Of a stretch of DNA of 26,288 bases, positions 23,016-26,288 are shown one piece after another. This DNA comes from an uncultured Chlamydiae bacterium (GTDB taxonomy: Bacteria > Chlamydiota > Chlamydiia > Chlamydiales > SM23-39). The notes below the pieces were generated by a model, which saw only the letters and a program-made list of their open reading frames with translations, was not told the DNA's origin and did not search any database. The DNA lies in contig CAISYW010000068.1 of NCBI GenBank assembly GCA_903889795.1, forward strand, positions 1 through 26,288, read 5' to 3'. The position numbers and the translations under genes are program-made. Position 1 is the stretch's first letter. Every line of letters begins with the position of its first letter.

Positions 23016-24287
23016 ATGAAGAAGATTTTGAGCCGATCTGTACATAAAGTAACTGAACAGAATGACCATTGCACCCCGGAGGCTTTTGTCTCGATAGTTC
23101 CCCCAATGTTCATGGTTTTCTTTTTTTGCGCTTTCTTAGTCGGGCCGTTGTATGCCAAGCCTTTGCAAATCGATGTGCATGCAAAGTCAGCAATTATGAT
23201 GAATTTGGATACCGGGGCGATTCTCTTTGAAAAAAATGCAAACTCTGCTGCATTTCCTGCGAGTATTACGAAAATTGCGACCGCACTGTATGTGCTGGAA
23301 GTGATGCATGCGGATCTTGCAAAGATTGTGACGGTTAGTGCCGAAAGCATCAAAATGAAACCGCCGAAAAAAAATGGAAGCTCAGTGCCTGCCTATTGGC
23401 TGGACATCGATGGAACCCGGATGGGGCTAGTTAAAGGCGAGGAGATTTCGATCGAATCATTGCTGCATGGTTTGATGCTTGTTTCAGGAAATGATGCGGC
23501 CAATGTTCTTGCTGAAGCGATGAGCGGCTCAGTTCCGGCTTTTGTAAACGACTTAAATCAATATCTTTTATCAATCGGATGCCGCGATACCCATTTTTCC
23601 AATCCGCATGGACTTCATCATTCGGAACACAAAACAACGGCTTACGATATGTGCCTGATTGCCAGGAAGGCGATGGGAAGTCCAAAGTTTCGCGAGATCG
23701 TTTCAAAGTTAAATTATCTTAAGCCGGCAACCAATAAGAATTCTGAAGAACATTTGAGGCAATTTAATCATTTACTTCGGCCTGGCCGGTTTTTTTATTC
23801 AAATGCGATTGGGATTAAAACCGGTTATACCTCTCTTGCACAAAATACGTTGGTCGCTGCGGCGGAACATGAAGGACGGATATTGGTTGCTGTGCTTCTT
23901 GGTTGCGAGAAGCGCGATGATCGGTATGAAGATGCAAAATCATTGTTCGAAATGGCTTTTGCAGAGCAGAAAATTCATCGGACTTTTTTTTCCGGAAACG
24001 AGATCTATAGTCGATCGATCGAAGGCGCCGCTAATACTCTGCAAGCTTTGTTAACGCATGAATTAGCCATCGATTATTATCCCGCAGAAGAGCCTGAGAA
24101 TATCAAAGCACAGATTTGCTGGAAGATTTCTCAACGGTCCATTCAAAAGGGAGCGGTTGTCGGAGAAATGCGTCTCATTGATGCAAAAGGGAACACGATT
24201 CAATCTCAACCTCTCGTGGCAAAAGAAGAGGTCAAAAGCACCTTCATGTATATGCTGAAGGATCGATGGGACCGCTTTTTTCATTAA
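23016..24287 (+). CDS. dacF: D-alanyl-D-alanine carboxypeptidase, PBP5/DacA-DacF type
   Basis: Periplasmic penicillin-binding protein that trims the terminal D-Ala of peptidoglycan stem peptides. It has 423 residues. All three active-site motifs of class C low-molecular-mass PBPs are present: SITK at 83-86 (nucleophile Ser83), SGN at 157-159 and KTG at 268-270. LDTGAILFEKNA and the C-terminal domain after residue 300 also fit. The hydrophobic signal segment is at about 32-47 (FMVFFFCAFLVGPLYA), preceded by an unusual 30-residue polar N-terminus. Met31 (23106) or Met33 would give an ordinary signal peptide, but the promoter and spacing favour 23016. No C-terminal amphipathic anchor is obvious. 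The last 44 bases overlap the convergent rsmA gene. Confidence 0.92.
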   Translation: MKKILSRSVHKVTEQNDHCTPEAFVSIVPPMFMVFFFCAFLVGPLYAKPLQIDVHAKSAIMMNLDTGAILFEKNANSAAFPASITKIATALYVLEVMHADLAKIVTVSAESIKMKPPKKNGSSVPAYWLDIDGTRMGLVKGEEISIESLLHGLMLVSGNDAANVLAEAMSGSVPAFVNDLNQYLLSIGCRDTHFSNPHGLHHSEHKTTAYDMCLIARKAMGSPKFREIVSKLNYLKPATNKNSEEHLRQFNHLLRPGRFFYSNAIGIKTGYTSLAQNTLVAAAEHEGRILVAVLLGCEKRDDRYEDAKSLFEMAFAEQKIHRTFFSGNEIYSRSIEGAANTLQALLTHELAIDYYPAEEPENIKAQICWKISQRSIQKGAVVGEMRLIDAKGNTIQSQPLVAKEEVKSTFMYMLKDRWDRFFH

Positions 24288-25065
24288 TTAAGTGATATAC
24301 TACTAGCCAATCTTCATACGACAAAGATTCGGGACGCTTTGTTGCAAAGGGCTCCTGTTGAATTGATAGCGTAGAACGGAGCATTTTTCGTCGCTGTTGG
24401 AAGGCGCGTCGTACGAGAGCCAGGAAGGATTTTGGTTTGTCCACGCGTGGGGGGTGAAAATCGAGCCGCATCACGCAAGAGTCCACCTTCGGCACGGGAA
24501 AAAAACAATGCCGAGACACTTTTAGAGCGAGCGTCGGTTTACAATAGGTCTGCAAGAATATGGTAAACGAGCTCATCTCTTTTGTGCCCGGATGCGCCGT
24601 CATTCGATCGGCTAGTTCTTTTTGTACCATGATCCATGCACTGGAAAAGAGAGAAAAATGATCGCATAGGCGCTCGATGATCGGCGTGGTGATATGATAG
24701 GGAAGGTTCGCGACGACCTTCATTGGAGCGAGCTTTTCCAAATGTTCGCAGATGGGAAATTTTAAAAAGTCCGCTTCGTAGGTTTGTAATCGCCCATCGA
24801 CTTGCAGGCGCGGCAGAGCGCGGGCAAATTTTAGATCTTTTTCGATCGCGATCACTCGCGCTTCCGCCTTTAGTAGTTCTTGAGTAAGGGCGCCGGGTCC
24901 CGGGCCGATTTCCAACACTTGATCGTGTTTGTCGATGCCGGCCAACTTAACAATTTTTTGTAAGATGTTTGCATCGATGAGAAAATTTTGGGATAAACTT
25001 TTCCTTGGTGCAGCATCGATTTGATCGAGAAAAGCGATAAGTTCGCTGGGATGGGCTAGGCTCAT
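24244..25065 (-). CDS. rsmA: 16S rRNA (adenine1518/1519-N6)-dimethyltransferase
   Basis: KsgA/RsmA dimethylates two adjacent adenines in the 3'-terminal hairpin of 16S rRNA late in 30S assembly. The 273 residues show SQNFLID at 25-31, the SAM-binding LEIGPGPGALTQELL at 51-65, IAIEKD at 72-77, YEADFLKF at 96-103 and the catalytic NLPYHITTPII at 120-130. The C-terminal domain has SCVMRLDFHPP and VRRAFQQRRKMLRSTL. Length and motifs are normal. Its ATG overlaps the stop of the upstream SurA-like gene (ATGA). Its 3' end runs 44 bases into dacF on the other strand. C. trachomatis carries the same gene pair as kgsA and CT355, as I recall. Confidence 0.95.
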   Translation of the reverse strand: MSLAHPSELIAFLDQIDAAPRKSLSQNFLIDANILQKIVKLAGIDKHDQVLEIGPGPGALTQELLKAEARVIAIEKDLKFARALPRLQVDGRLQTYEADFLKFPICEHLEKLAPMKVVANLPYHITTPIIERLCDHFSLFSSAWIMVQKELADRMTAHPGTKEMSSFTIFLQTYCKPTLALKVSRHCFFPVPKVDSCVMRLDFHPPRVDKPKSFLALVRRAFQQRRKMLRSTLSIQQEPFATKRPESLSYEDWLVVYHLINEKSGPIDPSAYT

Positions 25066-26096
25066 TCCAAATGAAAGGGTTGTATGTTGTCCGGCACCGT
25101 TTCTTTTAGACGGCTTGGATCGAATCCATAATGTTTGCGAAGCTTGAGCAGATAGTTTTCAGATTCTTTTGCGACGGCTTTCTGGGTTAGTTCGTTTTTC
25201 AGCTGATTCGCAAGTGTCTCAAACGCAGGAGCGGGATGATCGTTTTGTTCAGCAAGATAAAAAATTCGGTATACATTTTTATTGTCGCTGCGGCTCACTT
25301 GGCATGTTGGCTGGCTGTATGTGCCCGGCGTCAACGAGACAAGAATTGCCTTGTGCGATTCTGAAAGTTCTTGATCTTTTGCTTTGAATTCAGTGGAAAC
25401 GAGAATCTTGCTTGATGGATGCGCGATTTCCCACTCTTTCAAAAAGGCGGCCGATTCCGGGCTTTGCCCTCCATCATGCAAAAGACGATAAAGCTCATCG
25501 ACCTCTGCTGTACTGTCATTTTCCGAGCGGATAGAAATAACGCGATAGATCCATTCTTGAAAAGGCGGGTTTTCCTTGAGATAGTTCTGATATGAGCCGC
25601 GGATTGCCTGCGGGCTGATCATCTGTATGGCTTTAGAATGAACAAAAAACCACATCATGCGGCGAACAATGAGCTCGTTTTTGACCATCTTCCACGCATC
25701 ATCATAAGCGATGCCGATTTTATCAAGCGTCTGCATCACGTTTGGGCCAAAACGGTTTTCCACTTCTTCTCTGATTTCTCCATCAGAGAGCTTTATTTCT
25801 TTGTCTTGCGCATCGGAAAGAATTAGTTCTGTGTCGATCATCTCCATAAAAATGGGGCGCCAGCTTGTTGTGTAGAATTGAAAGCGCGCCTGCGAAGAGT
25901 CGGCATATTGCGGATAGTTTTGATGCAAGACCATATCCATTTTTTTCATGACGTCGAGTACTGAAATGGTATTCCCATTCACCTTGGCCAGAAGAGTGTT
26001 GTTTACTGAGATCTTCGGCTCTTGAGGACCTTGAAAAAGATCCATGTCAGCGAAAGCTGCGCATGCCAAAAAGAGAAAAGAACAAAGATATTTCAT
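25062..26096 (-). CDS. SurA-like exported chaperone/parvulin-related protein (CT355-like)
   Basis: An exported protein of 344 residues. A signal peptide (MKYLCSFLFLACAAFA) is followed by VNNTLLAKVNGNTISVLDVMKKMD, the hallmark opening of SurA N-terminal domains. A helical region with MIDTELILSDAQDKEIKLSDGEIREEVENRFG continues the SurA pattern. The later part (about 190-320) includes WIYRVISIRSEND and LVSLTPGTYSQP, where a parvulin domain would sit, but I do not see the conserved parvulin active residues, so it may be a chaperone only. I start at ATG 26096, with GAAAGGG four bases upstream; an ATG at 26150 would spoil the signal peptide. It overlaps rsmA by 4 bases. Confidence 0.75.
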   Translation of the reverse strand: MKYLCSFLFLACAAFADMDLFQGPQEPKISVNNTLLAKVNGNTISVLDVMKKMDMVLHQNYPQYADSSQARFQFYTTSWRPIFMEMIDTELILSDAQDKEIKLSDGEIREEVENRFGPNVMQTLDKIGIAYDDAWKMVKNELIVRRMMWFFVHSKAIQMISPQAIRGSYQNYLKENPPFQEWIYRVISIRSENDSTAEVDELYRLLHDGGQSPESAAFLKEWEIAHPSSKILVSTEFKAKDQELSESHKAILVSLTPGTYSQPTCQVSRSDNKNVYRIFYLAEQNDHPAPAFETLANQLKNELTQKAVAKESENYLLKLRKHYGFDPSRLKETVPDNIQPFHLE

Positions 26097-26189
26097 AAGC
26101 CCTTTCAGGGGTGAATTGGTTTGTAGAGCCGGTAGCTCGGCTTTGTGCATTTTTTAGGACCGCCTGTCTCGTCTATTTGCCCGCGGCCG

Positions 26190-26206
26190 TTCGACCGAAG
26201 GTCGAA
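26190..26206. other. Short perfect stem-loop near the right edge
   Basis: TTCGACC (26190-26196) and GGTCGAA (26200-26206) form a 7-bp stem around GAA. It sits just left of the large palindrome at 26215-26261. Role unknown. Confidence 0.5.
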
Positions 26207-26214
26207 CTAGTTGA

Positions 26215-26261
26215 TTAAATTAAACAGGAAGGGGTTAAAAACCCCTTCCTGTTTAATTTAA
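26215..26261. terminator. Perfect palindrome, probable bidirectional terminator
   Basis: Two perfect 22-base arms (26215-26236 and 26240-26261) are separated by AAA. The core GC-rich stem is ACAGGAAGGGGTT paired with AACCCCTTCCTGT, flanked on both strands by T-rich tails (TTTAATTTAA). This is the shape of an intrinsic terminator working in both directions. It lies upstream of the minus-strand SurA-like gene, so it probably ends a gene to the right of the window. The remainder of 26097-26288 holds no gene I can support. Confidence 0.65.
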
Positions 26262-26288
26262 CGCCTCAGCAGGCAAATATCTCGAGCC

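Noticed and set aside
1..26288. CRISPR array, rRNA genes, prophage or conjugation genes
   Set aside because: No regularly spaced repeats, no rRNA-like sequence and no integrase, phage or transfer gene was seen in either strand.

Overview
The window looks like chromosomal DNA from a chlamydia-related, amoeba- or arthropod-associated bacterium (Chlamydiota, outside the genus Chlamydia; Waddlia-, Criblamydia- or Parachlamydia-like). This rests on gene content and order, not on a database search. From memory of C. trachomatis gene order, the window holds three recognisable blocks: a secDF / uppS-cdsA-cmk-plsC block, a trxA-spoU(trmL)-mip-hisS-uhpC-dnaE-(TPR protein)-(small lipoprotein)-rsbW-(CT550-like)-dacF block, and a ksgA-(CT355-like) pair. 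A UhpC-type sugar-phosphate antiporter beside hisS and dnaE is characteristic. Differences from Chlamydia include a purA gene, a fused cmk-plsC, no aspS between mip and hisS, mobile-element traces and a toxin/immunity-like pair.

Layout. 1-2148 (minus) is the N-terminal half of a SecD/SecDF translocase subunit, cut by the window edge, with its own promoter. 2149-2804 has no gene; most of it is a 388-bp MITE-like element with perfect 17-bp terminal inverted repeats and an 8-bp target duplication. 2805-5263 (minus) is a two-gene unit: a secreted or membrane-anchored TPR protein with a polymorphic-toxin-like C-terminus, followed at once by a small acidic protein that fits an immunity partner. 5538-9810 (plus) is a tight operon: purA, uppS (undecaprenyl-PP synthase), cdsA (CDP-diacylglycerol synthase) and a Cmk-PlsC fusion, i.e. 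envelope-lipid synthesis plus nucleotide supply. 9949-10629 (plus) carries two related small Cys/Ser/Tyr-rich proteins with a C-terminal membrane segment, closed by a good intrinsic terminator.

10713-10796 (minus) is tRNA-Leu(CAG) with its own promoter. 10959-11512 (plus) is trxA plus a DUF2905 membrane protein, converging on the minus-strand operon hisS-mip-trmL (13944 down to 11481), whose genes are joined by 4-bp ATGA overlaps. 14081-14704 (minus) is an unrecognised helical protein. 15000-20147 (plus) is uhpC and dnaE; a strong sigma-66-type promoter drives uhpC and a perfect 11-bp hairpin sits against the dnaE start. 20229-22253 (plus) is a BamD-like TPR lipoprotein, an LptE-like lipoprotein and an RsbW-type anti-sigma kinase, converging on a CT550-like gene. 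23016-24287 (plus) is the PBP5-type carboxypeptidase dacF, whose 3' end overlaps that of the convergent minus-strand pair rsmA/ksgA and a SurA-like secreted protein. The right edge holds a perfect 22-bp-arm palindrome, probably a bidirectional terminator.

A short dispersed palindromic repeat (tataccgaacg... core gactcaaaaatcgg) occurs at three intergenic sites: one full 70-bp palindrome and two half copies. Both half copies lie just after stop codons in the same relative orientation. The most novel-looking items are the toxin/immunity-like pair, the tandem Cys-rich tail-anchored proteins, the dispersed palindrome, the MITE and the dnaE start-site hairpin.
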